Shown: piece after piece, positions 25,247-34,740 of the stretch
Layout of the letters: every line of letters starts with the position of its first letter
Numbering within the stretch: position 1 is the first letter of the stretch
Assembly (NCBI GenBank): GCA_046330435.1
Contig: JAXLST010000009.1
Location: forward strand, 124,001-188,000
Direction: 5' to 3'
From: Ga0077560 sp046330435
GTDB lineage: Bacteria; Actinomycetota; Thermoleophilia; Miltoncostaeales; Miltoncostaeaceae
DNA length: 64,000 nt
The notes under the pieces: model-generated
The model's input: the letters and a program-made list of their open reading frames with translations, nothing else
Databases searched by the model: none
Told to the model about the DNA's origin: nothing
Translations under genes and position numbers: made by a program

Positions 25247-25489
25247 TTGGACCGAGCGAAGGTCGTCGAGGAGGTTCGCGCCATCCTCGTGGAGCAGCTT
25301 GGCGTCGATGCCTCAGAGGTGACGGAGGAGGCGTCCTTCCAGGAGGACCTCAACGCCGACTCACTGGACCTGGTCGAGCTCATCATGGAGATGGAGGACC
25401 GGTTCAAGATCAAGATCCCGGACGAGGAGGCGGAGAAGATCGCCACCGTCGGGAACGCCGTCGACTTCGTGCTCGCCCACGCCGGCTGA
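25247..25489 (+). CDS. acpP: Acyl carrier protein
   Basis: 80-residue acidic carrier for fatty acid synthesis. The phosphopantetheine serine is in NADSLDLVEL, flanked by normal helix II residues. I choose the TTG at 25247 (MDRAKVVEEVR), preceded by AAAGGGAAG, over the in-frame TTG at 25229; it gives the usual ACP length. It follows plsX by 114 bases, so it may have its own promoter. Confidence 0.93.
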   Translation: MDRAKVVEEVRAILVEQLGVDASEVTEEASFQEDLNADSLDLVELIMEMEDRFKIKIPDEEAEKIATVGNAVDFVLAHAG

Positions 25490-25550
25490 TCACGTCACGC
25501 CGCCGCTGGCCGGCCTTCTGGGCCGGCTGGCACCGGCGCGGCGTACGCAG

Positions 25551-26171
25551 GTGCTCACCCACCGGTCGTGGGTGCGCGAACGGGCGGATTCCTACGAGCG
25601 GCTCGAGCTCTTGGGCGACGCGGTCCTCCAGCTCGTGGTGACGGCGGAGCTCATGCGCCGGCACCCGGACGCCAGCGAGGGCGACCTCGCGTGGATGCGT
25701 CAGAGCGTGGTGTCGACCACCGCGTGCGCGGAGGCCGCGCGCGTGGCGGGCCTGCCCGCGGAGATGGCCCGGCGGGCGCCCGACGAGGACGCCTGGCGCG
25801 CGCTGAAGGGCCGTGCGAGCGTCGAGGCGGCGCTGGCGGAGGCCGTCATCGGCGCGGCGTTCCTGGACCTCCCCCGGGACGACGTGGAGGCCGCGGTGCT
25901 CGCCGCGTTCGAGGAGGCCGTCGCGGCGGCCGTCCCCGGGCAGCGGGACCCCAAGACCTCCCTGCAGGAGCTGGTCCAGCGCGAGGGCGGCCGCGTGCGC
26001 TACGAGCTCGCCGCCACCGAGGGGCCCCCGCACCGGCGGCGGTTCACCTCCCGCGTCGTCGTCGACGGGCGGGAGCTGTCCACGGGCAGCGGCCCCAGCA
26101 AGCAGGCGTCCGAGCAGGCAGCGGCCGTCGCCGCCCTGCGGGTGCTCGTCCCCATGCCGGAGGAAGCGTGA
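25551..26171 (+). CDS. rnc: Ribonuclease III
   Basis: Double-strand RNA endonuclease for rRNA maturation. The RNase III domain has ERLELLGDAVL with the catalytic Glu and Asp. The C-terminal dsRNA-binding domain shows DPKTSLQELVQREG and GPSKQASEQAAAVAAL. Two oddities. First, the other catalytic block reads EAALAEAVIGAAFLD, so the position of the second metal-binding Asp (D114 in E. coli) appears to be Ala, while the Glu (E117) is kept. Second, family-like sequence continues in frame upstream of the GTG (LAGLLGRLAPARRTQ) with no canonical start, only CTG 25506 or GTC 25494. It ends one base into smc. Confidence 0.9.
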   Translation: MLTHRSWVRERADSYERLELLGDAVLQLVVTAELMRRHPDASEGDLAWMRQSVVSTTACAEAARVAGLPAEMARRAPDEDAWRALKGRASVEAALAEAVIGAAFLDLPRDDVEAAVLAAFEEAVAAAVPGQRDPKTSLQELVQREGGRVRYELAATEGPPHRRRFTSRVVVDGRELSTGSGPSKQASEQAAAVAALRVLVPMPEEA

Positions 26172-29100
26172 TGCTGCGTCGCCTCGAGGTCCGCGGGTTC
26201 AAGTCCTTCGCGCTGCAGGCCACCCTGGACCTGGGGCCCGGCGTCAACGTCATCGTGGGTCCCAACGGCTCCGGCAAGAGCAACCTCGCCGAGGCGATCG
26301 TGTGGGCGATGGGGGAGCAGCGCGCCTCCAAGATCCGCGCCGCCGGCATGGGCGAGGTCGTGTTCTCCGGGGGGGAGGGCCGCCAGCCCGCCGGGCTCGC
26401 CGAGGTGTCGATGACGCTCACCCAGGAGGCGCTCGACGCGGACCGCGCGGCCGAGACCCAGGTGAGCCGCCGCGTCACGCGCGCCGGTGATGCCGCCTAC
26501 CGCCTCAACGGCGTGGGGTGCCGGCTCCTGGACATCCACGAGGAGCTCGCGACGATCGGCCTGGGCCTGGACGCCCTGGCCGTCATCCGCCAGGGGCAGG
26601 TGGAGGCCGTGTGCGCCTCCCGGCCCGGCGAGCTGCGCGCCGTCATCGAGGAGGCCGCCGGCGTGGCGCTGCAGAAGCGGCGCCGCCGCCGCGCCGAGGG
26701 CAAGCTCAACCGCGTCGCCGAGCGCCTGGACCGGGCGAAGGACCTCGCCGTCGAGCTGGAGGCGCGCCGCGCCCAGCTGTCGCGCCAGGCCTCGCAGGCC
26801 GTCCGGGCGGCGGAGCTGGAGCGTGAGATCGAGGCCGGCCGCGTGCGGCTGGCCGCCGTGTCCGCGGCCGCCGCGGCACCGGCCCTCGCCGCCGCCCGCG
26901 GGCGGCTGGCGGAGACCGCCACGGGCGTGTCGGCCGCGGAGGCCGAGCTCACCGAGGCCCGCCGGGTGCTGGGCGAGGCGAACCGCGGGGTCGCGGAGGC
27001 CGAGGAGGCCCGCGAGGCGTCGCTGGAGCTCGCCCGTGGCCTGCGGTCCGCGGGCGACCGGCTGGGCTCCCGCGCGGAGCTGGCCGAGGAGCGCATCCCG
27101 CAGTCGCGCCGGTCGATGGACTGCAGCCGCGCCGAGCGCGAGGCGGCGGTCGCGGCCCGCGACGACGCCGAGCAGGCCGCGTCCCGCACGGCCGAGCGGG
27201 CCGCGCTCGCCGAGACGGCGGTGCGCGAGGTCGAGGAGCGCCTGCCGCCGCTCGCGCGGCGCACGCCGCGACCACCGAGGCGGCCCGCGAGGCCCGCCGC
27301 CAGTCCGACGACGCCCGGCACGCCTCCGACGAGGCGCAGCGCGCGGTCACGGCCGCCCGCGCCGCCTGGAGCGGGCCGACCGCGCCCTCGCCGACGCCAC
27401 CGCCCGCCTGGAGCGCCTGGGCGGCGCCGCCGCGCTGCCGGACCTGTCCCGGCTGAGCGCCGGGCGGAGGTCGCGCAGGGCCGCGCGGCACGGTGGGCCG
27501 AGCGTGAGCAGGCGCTGCGGCGGCGCTGGACGACGCCGCCGCGACCCGCGCCGCGGCCGAGGAGCGCCGCCGCGCGGCGGCCGCGGAGCTCGCCCGCACC
27601 TCCGGGGCCCACGCCTCGGGCGCCGGGCGCCTGGGCCACGGCCTGGAGGTGGAGCCCGGCACCGAGCGCGCCGTCGGGGCCGCCCTCGGCGCCCTCGCCG
27701 ACGCGACGCTCGCCCCCGACGTGCTGCGCGGCCTGGCGGCCGTGGAGGACGGCGCCCCCGCCGCCGTGGTCCCCGCCCCCACGCGGTCGGCCTTCCCGCC
27801 CCCGGCGGGCACCCGCCCGCTGGTGTCGGTCATCCGCGCCTGCCCCGAGCCGGTGCGGGCGCACATCGAGCGGCTCCTGGCCCAGGTGTGGCTGGTCGAC
27901 GACCTGGCCCACGCGCCCGCCGGGCACACCGGGCTGTTCGTGACCGTCCTCGGCGAGGCCTACCGGCCGGCGCAGGGCGTGGTCGAGCGGCCGGCGAGTG
28001 ACTGGGCGCAGGCCGCGCTGCACCGCGCCGCCGCGGAGCGCCTGGAGGCCGCCGAGGGCGCCTGCCGCACGCTCGCCGCCGCGGAGGAGCGCGCCTGCGC
28101 CGCCGTGAACGCCCTCGCCCCCCGGCTGCGCGCCGCATCGCGCGCCGCCACGCGCGCCGAGTCCGCCCTGGCGCCGGCCGCGCCGCCGCGGGCCGGGCCG
28201 CCGCCGAGCTGGCCGACGCGACGGCCGCCCGTGATGCCGCCGACCGTGAGCGCGAGGCCGCCGCCGCCGCCGAGGCGCCTGCCGCCGCGGCGCTGGGCGA
28301 GGCCGCCCAGCGCGAGGAGCTCGCCCGCGCCGTCGCGGCCGGGTCGACCGAGCAGCTCGAGACCGCCGCGCGCGCGCTCCGCGAGGCCGAGAGCGCGGCC
28401 GCCGAGGCCCGCGCCGAGCTGGCCGCCGCCCGGGTCGCCGACGCGGAGGCGGCCGAGCGGCTCGCCGGCATCCTGCGCCGGGCGTCCGCGCAGGACCGGG
28501 TCGTGGACCTCGCGCTGCCCACCCGCGCCCTCGAGGCGCTGCAGGCCGCGTCCCGCGCACTGCTCGCACGCTCCGGGGACGCCTCCGGCGCCTCCTCCGA
28601 GGCCGGCGCGATGCTCACCGAGGCCCAGCGGCTCCGCGCCCAGGCGCGGCAGGTCGTGGTCGCCGCCGAGCAGGTCCTCGAGCAGGCCCGCCAGCGGGGG
28701 CACGAGGCCGAGCTGGCCGTCGCCGCGGCCGCCGCGCGCGCGGAGGAGCACGGCCCGCCGCCCGCCGACGACCCGGGCGACGTGGACCCGGAGGCCGAGC
28801 GCAGCCGCATCGAGGACCTCGAGCGCCGCCGTCGCATGATGGGCAACGTCAACCTGCTCGCCGCCGAGGAACTCGAGGAGATGCAGGGCCGGCTCACCGA
28901 GATCGGCGAGCAGGTCGCCGACCTGGAGGCGGCATCGGAGTCCCTGCGGGCGCACATGGCCGGCCTGGACTCGACGGTCGCCGACGGCTTCGAGGAGCTG
29001 TTCGGCGCCGTGCAGGCCCGCTTCTCGGACAACATCGCCACGTTGTTCCCCGGCGGCCACGGCCGCCTGGCCGAGGTGGAGGGCGAGGACGACGAGCCCG

Positions 29101-29498
29101 GCATCGAGGTGCAGGTGGTGCCCGCCGGCAAGCGCCCCCGCCCGCTGTCGATGCTGTCCGGCGGTGAGCGGTCGCTCGTCGCGCTGGCCTTCTGCATGGC
29201 CATCGCGATGTGCAAGCCCGCGCCGTTCTACCTGCTCGACGAGGTCGAGGCCGCCCTGGACGACACCAACCTGCGCCGGTTCCTGGCGCTGGTGCGGCAG
29301 CTCTCCGACCACACCCAGTTCCTCATGATCACCCACCAGCAGCCCACGGTGGAGATCGCCGACACCCTGTTCGGCGTCACCATGGGGCAGGACGGGGTGT
29401 CGCAGGTCGTCGCGCGCCGGCTCGACCGGACCCTGGAGGGGCGGGCCCGTCCGTTCGTGCGCCGCCAGCTCAAGGCCATCCAGGGCGGCCGCGCGTGA
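26171..29498 (+). pseudogene. smc: Chromosome condensation ATPase SMC, broken by five single-base losses
   Basis: SMC organises and segregates the chromosome. The N-terminal head has Walker A GPNGSGKSN. The C-terminal head has signature LSGGERSLVAL and Walker B FYLLDEVEAALDD. The hinge (GLEVEPGTERAVGAALG) lies near 27640-27960. Between them the reading frame steps by one base five times, always the same way, near 27258, 27362, 27455, 27522 and 28183. Each step is explained by loss of one base from a G or C run (for example CTGGAGC read as CTGAGC). Coding quality is good in each local frame, which points to sequencing or assembly error or a very recent lesion. It abuts rnc and overlaps ftsY. 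Confidence 0.9.
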
Positions 29499-30496
29499 GC
29501 GAGGCCGACGACCGCGCGATCTGGGCCGAGCTGTTCGGGCTCGAGGCGCCGCCCAGCGAGGAGGACCAGGCGCCCCGGCGCCGCGGCCTGCTGGGCCGGC
29601 TGCGGGAGAACCTGAGCCGCCCGCGCCAGACGATCTCCCCGCAGCTCGCCGGCGTGTTCGCGCCCAAGCTCATCACCGAGGACGTCTGGGACGAGCTCGA
29701 GGAGGCGCTCATCGTCGCCGACTGCGGCATGGACGCCAGCATGGCGCTGGTGGAGGAGCTGCGCGGCGAGGCCGGGCAGGGCCGCATCACCAACGGCACC
29801 GAGCTCGCGTCGGCGCTGGCCGCCGCGGTGGGCCGGCAGATGGCGCCCGAGCCGCCCCGCATCCCGCTCACCGCGAGCCCCACGGTCATCCTGGTGGTCG
29901 GCGTCAACGGCAGCGGCAAGACGACCACGGTCGGCAAGCTCGCCCACCGCCTGTCGGAGCTGGGGCAGAAGGTCGTGATCGGCGCCGCCGACACGTTCCG
30001 GGCCGCCGCCATCGACCAGCTGGCGATCTGGGCCGACCGCTCCGGCGCCCAGCTGGTGCGGCAGGCACCCGGCGCGGACCCCGGCGCCGTGGCGTTCGAC
30101 GCGGTGTCGTCCGCGAAGGCCCGCGGCGCGGACGTGGTGCTCATCGACACCGCCGGCCGCCTGCAGACCCAGCGGAACCTCATGGAGGAGCTGCGCAAGG
30201 TGTCGGCGGTCGTGGGGAAGGCCGACCCCGGGGCGCCGCACGAGACGCTCCTGGTGCTGGACTCCACCACCGGCCAGAACGGCCTCAGCCAGGCGCGGCT
30301 CTTCGGCGAGGCGGTGCCGCTGTCGGGCGTGGTGCTCACCAAGCTCGACGGCACGGCGAAGGGCGGCATCGCCGTCGCGATCAGCCGGGAGCTCGGCACG
30401 CCGATCAAGCTGGCGGGGGTCGGGGAGAAGCTTGAGGACCTCCAGCCGTTCGACGCGCGGGTGTACGCGCAGGCGATCTTCTCGGCCCCGGAGTGA
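29495..30496 (+). CDS. ftsY: Signal recognition particle receptor FtsY
   Basis: Membrane-associated GTPase that receives ribosome-SRP complexes. The 333-residue protein has a short acidic N-terminal part (about 1-60), then the NG domain: G1 VVGVNGSGKTTT, G2 region ADTFRAAA, G3 DTAGRLQ, G4 TKLDGTAKGG. GTG start overlaps the smc stop. smc-ftsY-ffh order is conserved. Confidence 0.96.
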   Translation: MSEADDRAIWAELFGLEAPPSEEDQAPRRRGLLGRLRENLSRPRQTISPQLAGVFAPKLITEDVWDELEEALIVADCGMDASMALVEELRGEAGQGRITNGTELASALAAAVGRQMAPEPPRIPLTASPTVILVVGVNGSGKTTTVGKLAHRLSELGQKVVIGAADTFRAAAIDQLAIWADRSGAQLVRQAPGADPGAVAFDAVSSAKARGADVVLIDTAGRLQTQRNLMEELRKVSAVVGKADPGAPHETLLVLDSTTGQNGLSQARLFGEAVPLSGVVLTKLDGTAKGGIAVAISRELGTPIKLAGVGEKLEDLQPFDARVYAQAIFSAPE

Positions 30497-30504
30497 GCGC
30501 CCGC

Positions 30505-30510
30505 TAAACT
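30505..30510 (+). promoter_or_regulatory. Probable -10 element (TAAACT) for ffh
   Basis: TAAACT lies just after the ftsY stop and 36 bases before the ffh ATG, giving a GC-rich leader of about 30 bases. It would let ffh and the following ribosomal genes be expressed separately from smc-ftsY. Confidence 0.45.
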
Positions 30511-30546
30511 CCCCGGGTTGCGCGGCCCGGGCCGCGTCGTCTGCGC

Positions 30547-31863
30547 ATGTTCGACTCTCTCTCCGACAAGCTCCAGAACGCCTTCGCCGGCCTGCGCGGC
30601 AAGGGCAAGCTCACCGAGGCCGACATCGACGTGGCGATGCGGGCGATCCGCCTGTCGCTGCTCGAGGCCGACGTGAACATGGGCGTGGTGCGCCAGTTCA
30701 CGAAGGCCATCGGCGAGCGGGCCAAGGGCAGCGAGGTGATGACCTCCCTCACGCCCGACCAGCAGGTCGTGAAGATCGTCAACGAGGAGCTCACCTCGCT
30801 GATGGGCGAGGCGAACGTCGGGATGCCGATGTCGCCGCGGCCGCCGACGGTGGTGCTCATGGCCGGCCTGCAGGGCTCCGGCAAGACCACCTGCTGCGCC
30901 AAGCTCGCCCGGCACTACGCCCAGCAGGGCCGCGCGCCCATGCTCGTCGCCTGCGACGTGCACCGCCCCGCCGCCGCCCAGCAGCTCGCCGTCCTCGGCG
31001 AGCAGATCGGCGTGCCGGTGTACCGCGAGGACGGCACCGACGCCGTCGGCATCGCGAGCCGCGGCATCGCCGAGGCCAGGGCGAAGGTGCGCGACCTGGT
31101 CATCGTCGACACCGCCGGCCGCACGGTCATCGACGAGGCGATGATGGACGAGCTGGTGCGCGTGCGGGATGCGGTGAAGCCCACCGCGGTCGTGCTCGTG
31201 CTGGACGCCATGACCGGCCAGACCGCCGTCGAGGTCGCCACCGCCTTCCAGGAGGCCGTGCAGTTCGACGGCGCGATCCTCACCAAGCTCGACGGCGACG
31301 CTCGCGGCGGCGCCGCGCTGTCGGTGCGCGCCACCACCGGCCGGCCCATCTACTTCGTGGGCACCGGCGAGAAGGTGGAGGCCCTGGAGCCGTTCCACCC
31401 GGATCGCATGGCCTCGCGGATCCTGGGGATGGGCGACGTGCTGTCGCTCATCGAGCGGGCCCAGCAGACCGTGGACGTCGACGACGCCCGCGCGATGGAG
31501 AAGAAGATCCTCGGCGGGGGCATGACCCTCGACGACTTCGCGAACCAGCTCAAGCAGGTCCGCAAGATGGGTCCCATCGGCCAGCTGCTGGGCATGATGC
31601 CCGGCTTCGGCAAGATGAAGCAGCTCAAGGACGTCGAGGTCGACGAGAAGCAGCTCGACCGCGTCCAGGCGATCATCTCCAGCATGACCCCGGCGGAGCG
31701 CCGCCGGCCGGAGATCATCAACGGGTCCCGCCGGCAGCGCATCGCGGCGGGCAGCGGCACCACGGTCCAGGAGGTCAACCAGCTCCTGGCCCAGTTCAAG
31801 CAGATGCGTAAGCTGATGAAGCGGTTCGGGAAGGGGGGCCTCCCCCCGATCCCCGGCACCTAG
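30547..31863 (+). CDS. ffh: Signal recognition particle protein Ffh
   Basis: GTPase and signal-sequence-binding subunit of SRP. The 438 residues hold the N domain, the G domain (G1 AGLQGSGKTT, DVHRPAAAQQL, DTAGRTV, TKLDGDARGG) and the methionine-rich M domain (GMMPGFGKMKQL, QMRKLMKRF), which binds 4.5S RNA and signal peptides. No 4.5S RNA gene was recognised nearby. Confidence 0.97.
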   Translation: MFDSLSDKLQNAFAGLRGKGKLTEADIDVAMRAIRLSLLEADVNMGVVRQFTKAIGERAKGSEVMTSLTPDQQVVKIVNEELTSLMGEANVGMPMSPRPPTVVLMAGLQGSGKTTCCAKLARHYAQQGRAPMLVACDVHRPAAAQQLAVLGEQIGVPVYREDGTDAVGIASRGIAEARAKVRDLVIVDTAGRTVIDEAMMDELVRVRDAVKPTAVVLVLDAMTGQTAVEVATAFQEAVQFDGAILTKLDGDARGGAALSVRATTGRPIYFVGTGEKVEALEPFHPDRMASRILGMGDVLSLIERAQQTVDVDDARAMEKKILGGGMTLDDFANQLKQVRKMGPIGQLLGMMPGFGKMKQLKDVEVDEKQLDRVQAIISSMTPAERRRPEIINGSRRQRIAAGSGTTVQEVNQLLAQFKQMRKLMKRFGKGGLPPIPGT

Positions 31864-31880
31864 ACACACCAAGGAGCGAC

Positions 31881-32123
31881 GTGGTCAAGATCCGGCTCGC
31901 CCGAGTGGGCAGCAAGAAGAACCCCATCTACCGCGTGGTCGTGGCCGACTCCCGGTCCCGCCGTGACGGTCGCAACATCGAGACGATCGGGCGTTACAAC
32001 CCGCAGACCGACCCCAGCATCGTCGAGGTCGACATCGACCGCGCGAAGCACTGGATCGGCAACGGCGCGCAGCCGAGCCGCGCGGTGGAGAAGCTCATCA
32101 AGATCGTCGAGGCGCGGGGATGA
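31881..32123 (+). CDS. rpsP: 30S ribosomal protein S16
   Basis: 80-residue small-subunit protein starting MVKIRLARVGSKKNPIYRVVV. GTG start follows an AGGAG site. First of the conserved rpsP-khpA-rimM-trmD-rplS set. Stop overlaps khpA (ATGA). Confidence 0.97.
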   Translation: MVKIRLARVGSKKNPIYRVVVADSRSRRDGRNIETIGRYNPQTDPSIVEVDIDRAKHWIGNGAQPSRAVEKLIKIVEARG

Positions 32124-32374
32124 CCGAGGACGGCGACCAGCGGCTGGCCGACATGGTCGCCACGCTCGCCCGTGGCCTGGTGGACACCCCCGACGAGGTC
32201 CGCGTGGAGCGGGAGCGGGAGGGCGACACCACCGTCCTGTCGCTGTACGTCGCCCAGGAGGACCTGGGACAGGTCATCGGCCGCGGCGGCCGCATCGCGC
32301 GGTCACTGCGACTGGTCACCCGCCAGGCCGCCCACGCGGCGGGCGGCCGGGTGAACCTCGAGATCGTCGACTAG
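32120..32374 (+). CDS. khpA: KH-domain RNA-binding protein KhpA (YlqC family)
   Basis: 84-residue single KH domain with the RNA-contacting GxxG loop in VIGRGGRIARSLR. Members of this family bind many RNAs and affect cell elongation and division in Gram-positives. It is coupled to rpsP by a 4-base overlap. The 42 bases after it contain a GCGCCGC/GCGGCGC inverted repeat before rimM. Confidence 0.93.
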   Translation: MTEDGDQRLADMVATLARGLVDTPDEVRVEREREGDTTVLSLYVAQEDLGQVIGRGGRIARSLRLVTRQAAHAAGGRVNLEIVD

Positions 32375-32416
32375 CAGCGGGCGCCGCGCGCCCCTGCGGC
32401 GCGCGACGGTGACGTG

Positions 32417-32926
32417 ATGGACGATCCGAGGGTGGTGATCGGCGAGATCCTCCGCGGGCTCGGCTTGCGCGGGGCGATGCGCGTGCGCCCGACGGGCGCG
32501 ACCCTGGAGGACCTGCGCCGCGGCGAGTCCGTCACGCTGGTCTCCCGGGAGGGTTCCGCGCGCCCGGCGACGGTGGTCGCGGTGTCCCCGGGCCCCATCC
32601 TGTTCCTGGACGGGGTCGAGGACCGCGACCAGGCCGACGCCCTGCGCGGGTGGCGGGTCGAGGTGCCGGAGTCGCGGCTCCCCGCGCCCGAGGAGCCCGA
32701 CGAGTTCTACGTGCGCGACCTGGTGGGCTGCGCCGTGCTGGTCGACGGCGCGGTGATCGGCACGGTGGCGGAGGTCCATTCGCGGCCGGCGAACGACGTG
32801 CTGGAGGTCCGCCGGGACGGCGCGGACCCGCTGCTGCTGCCGTTCACCCACGACGCGGTGCGCGAGGTCGACCTCGCCGCCCGCCGGATCGTGGTGCGGG
32901 CCGACATCCTCGGCCCGGACGCCTGA
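32417..32926 (+). CDS. rimM: Ribosome maturation factor RimM
   Basis: Assists assembly of the 30S head and binds S19. 169 residues: the N-terminal RimM barrel (VVIGEILRGLGLRGAMRVRP) and the C-terminal PRC-barrel (FYVRDLVGCAVLVDG, DVLEVRRDG). An in-frame GTG three bases earlier is an equal alternative start. Confidence 0.93.
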   Translation: MDDPRVVIGEILRGLGLRGAMRVRPTGATLEDLRRGESVTLVSREGSARPATVVAVSPGPILFLDGVEDRDQADALRGWRVEVPESRLPAPEEPDEFYVRDLVGCAVLVDGAVIGTVAEVHSRPANDVLEVRRDGADPLLLPFTHDAVREVDLAARRIVVRADILGPDA

Positions 32927-32930
32927 CGCC

Positions 32931-33623
32931 GTGCGCATCGACGTCTTCACGCTGTTCCCGGAGTGGTTCGACTGGATGCGGCGGCCCCGGCACCTCGCGA
33001 ACGCCGCGGAGACGGCCGGACTGGAACTCCGGGCGTTTTCATATCGTGATTACACGCCCCTGGTGGCGGGGCAGGTCGACGACGCCCCGTACGGGGGCGG
33101 GCCCGGCCAGGTGATCCGCGTGGACGTGGTCGCGGCGGGGCTGGAGGCGGTGTACGGCGTGCCCGCCGACCGGGTCACCGACGAGCGGCGGGTCATCGTC
33201 ATGACGCCCCGCGGCCGCCGGTTCACCGACGCCGTCGCACGGGAGCTGGCCGAGCTGCCCGCGGTCACCCTGCTGTGCGGCCGGTACGAGGGCTTCGACG
33301 AGCGCGTGCACACCGTGCTCGCCGACGACGCGATCTGCCTGGGCCCCTTCGTGCTGGCCGGCGGCGAGGTGGCGGCGATGGCGATCGTGGACGCCGTCGC
33401 GCGGCGCCTTCCCGGCGCCCTCGGCAACGCCGAGAGCCTGGAGACCGAGTCGTTCAGCGAGGCGCTCGGCGGCGGCACCGAGCACCCGCACTACACCCGG
33501 CCGGCGGAGTTCCTGGGGCACGGGGTGCCGCCGGTGCTGCTGTCCGGCGACCACGGCGCGATCGCCCGCTGGCGCGCGGAGCACGTCACCCCGCCGCCCG
33601 CGGGTGGGGCGGATGCCGGGTGA
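32931..33623 (+). CDS. trmD: tRNA (guanine37-N1)-methyltransferase
   Basis: Methylates G37 of tRNAs reading CNN codons and prevents frameshifting. The 230-residue knotted SPOUT enzyme shows MRIDVFTLFPEWF, DDAPYGGGPG, LCGRYEGFDERV and EHPHYTRPAEF. The knot strand reads LGPFVLAGGE where most relatives have GDYVLxGGE. The linker before the tRNA-binding part has two extra residues. GTG start, 4 bases after rimM. Confidence 0.95.
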   Translation: MRIDVFTLFPEWFDWMRRPRHLANAAETAGLELRAFSYRDYTPLVAGQVDDAPYGGGPGQVIRVDVVAAGLEAVYGVPADRVTDERRVIVMTPRGRRFTDAVARELAELPAVTLLCGRYEGFDERVHTVLADDAICLGPFVLAGGEVAAMAIVDAVARRLPGALGNAESLETESFSEALGGGTEHPHYTRPAEFLGHGVPPVLLSGDHGAIARWRAEHVTPPPAGGADAG

Positions 33624-33636
33624 CGGCGGTCCGTGG

Positions 33637-33642
33637 TATGCT
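33637..33642 (+). promoter_or_regulatory. Probable -10 element (TATGCT) for rplS
   Basis: TATGCT stands 14 bases after the trmD stop, with a following 30-odd base leader containing TTTTGCTTTG and the GGAGG site. It probably gives rplS its own promoter. Confidence 0.5.
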
Positions 33643-33680
33643 GCCCGCCGTTTTGCTTTGTGACCGGAGGAATGCCTGAC

Positions 33681-34037
33681 ATGAGCGTCATCGAGTTGCT
33701 TGAGGCGGCCCAGATCCGCGATGACGTTCCGGACTTCAAGCCGGGCGACACCGTGAAGGTGCACTTCCGGGTCATCGAGGGCCAGCGCCAGCGCATCCAG
33801 GTCTTCGAGGGCACCGTCATCAAGCGCCAGGGCTCCACCAGCCGCGAGACCTTCACGGTCCGCAAGCAGAGCTTCGGCGTCGGCGTGGAGCGCACGTTCC
33901 CGGTGCACTCCCCCAAGATCGAGAAGATCGAGCGCGTGATGGAGGGCGACGTCCGCCGGGCGAAGCTCTACTACCTGCGCGGCAAGGTGGGCAAGAAGGC
34001 CCGCATCCGCGAGAAGCAGCGCTCGCACACCAACTAG
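33681..34037 (+). CDS. rplS: 50S ribosomal protein L19
   Basis: 118-residue large-subunit protein at the subunit interface. Core sequences are FKPGDTVKVHFRV, GTVIKRQG and FPVHSPKIEKIE. I choose the ATG at 33681 (MSVIELLE), 10 bases after GGAGG; the ATG at 33672 is only one base from that site. Confidence 0.96.
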   Translation: MSVIELLEAAQIRDDVPDFKPGDTVKVHFRVIEGQRQRIQVFEGTVIKRQGSTSRETFTVRKQSFGVGVERTFPVHSPKIEKIERVMEGDVRRAKLYYLRGKVGKKARIREKQRSHTN

Positions 34038-34056
34038 CGGCACCGCGCGGGAGCCG

Positions 34057-34734
34057 ATGGCCACCGCGCCCCGGCGCCGCACCGCGCGCACCTCGAACAG
34101 CCGGGCATCCGCCCGGCTGTTCGCGTTCGACAGGGCCCTCGGGGCCTCCCGGGTCGCCGGGGCGGACGAGGCCGGGCGGGGCTGCCTGGCCGGCCCGCTG
34201 GTCGTGGCGTCGGTCTGCATCGACCTGGGGCGCCTGTCCCGGTCGCACCGGCTGCTCCTGACCGACCTGGACGACTCCAAGCGGCTCGCCCCCGCGGTGC
34301 GCCAGCGCCTCGCCGCGGCGATCACCCGGGTCGCCGACCAGGTGGTGGTGCTGTCGGCGAGCTGCGCGACGATCGACCGCGACGGCCTGCACGTCACCAA
34401 CCTCCGTCTCCTGCGCCGGTCGCTGGAGCTGCTCGACCCGGCGCCCGACCTGTGCCTGGTGGACGGCTTCCGGCTCGGCGGCACCGCCGTCGAGCACCGG
34501 GCGGTGGTGGGGGGTGACCGCCGCAGCGCGTGCATCGCCGCGGCGTCGGTGGTCGCCAAGGCCGCCCGCGACCGGCTCATGACCGGGCCGGCCGCCGGCG
34601 CCCACCCCGGATACGGCTTCGAGCAGCACGTCGGGTACGCCACCACCGCCCACCGGGCCGCGATCCGCGAGGCCGGCCCGTCGGTCCTGCACCGCAGGTC
34701 GTTCGCCTCCCCGGCGTTCGACGGCTTCGACTGA
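34057..34734 (+). CDS. rnhB: Ribonuclease HII
   Basis: Removes ribonucleotides from DNA. Active-site acidic residues are visible in GADEAGRG (Asp37, Glu38) and VDGFRLG, with DDSKRL and ASVVAKAARDRLM. A basic N-terminal tail of about 25 residues precedes the domain. Normal length of 225. Convergent with yraN, with a 6-base gap. Confidence 0.95.
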   Translation: MATAPRRRTARTSNSRASARLFAFDRALGASRVAGADEAGRGCLAGPLVVASVCIDLGRLSRSHRLLLTDLDDSKRLAPAVRQRLAAAITRVADQVVVLSASCATIDRDGLHVTNLRLLRRSLELLDPAPDLCLVDGFRLGGTAVEHRAVVGGDRRSACIAAASVVAKAARDRLMTGPAAGAHPGYGFEQHVGYATTAHRAAIREAGPSVLHRRSFASPAFDGFD

Positions 34735-34740
34735 GGCGCC

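Noticed and set aside
27250..28190. Programmed ribosomal frameshifting in smc
   Set aside because: Five shifts in one gene, with no slippery heptamer or pseudoknot pattern and each explained by a lost base in a G/C run, do not fit recoding.
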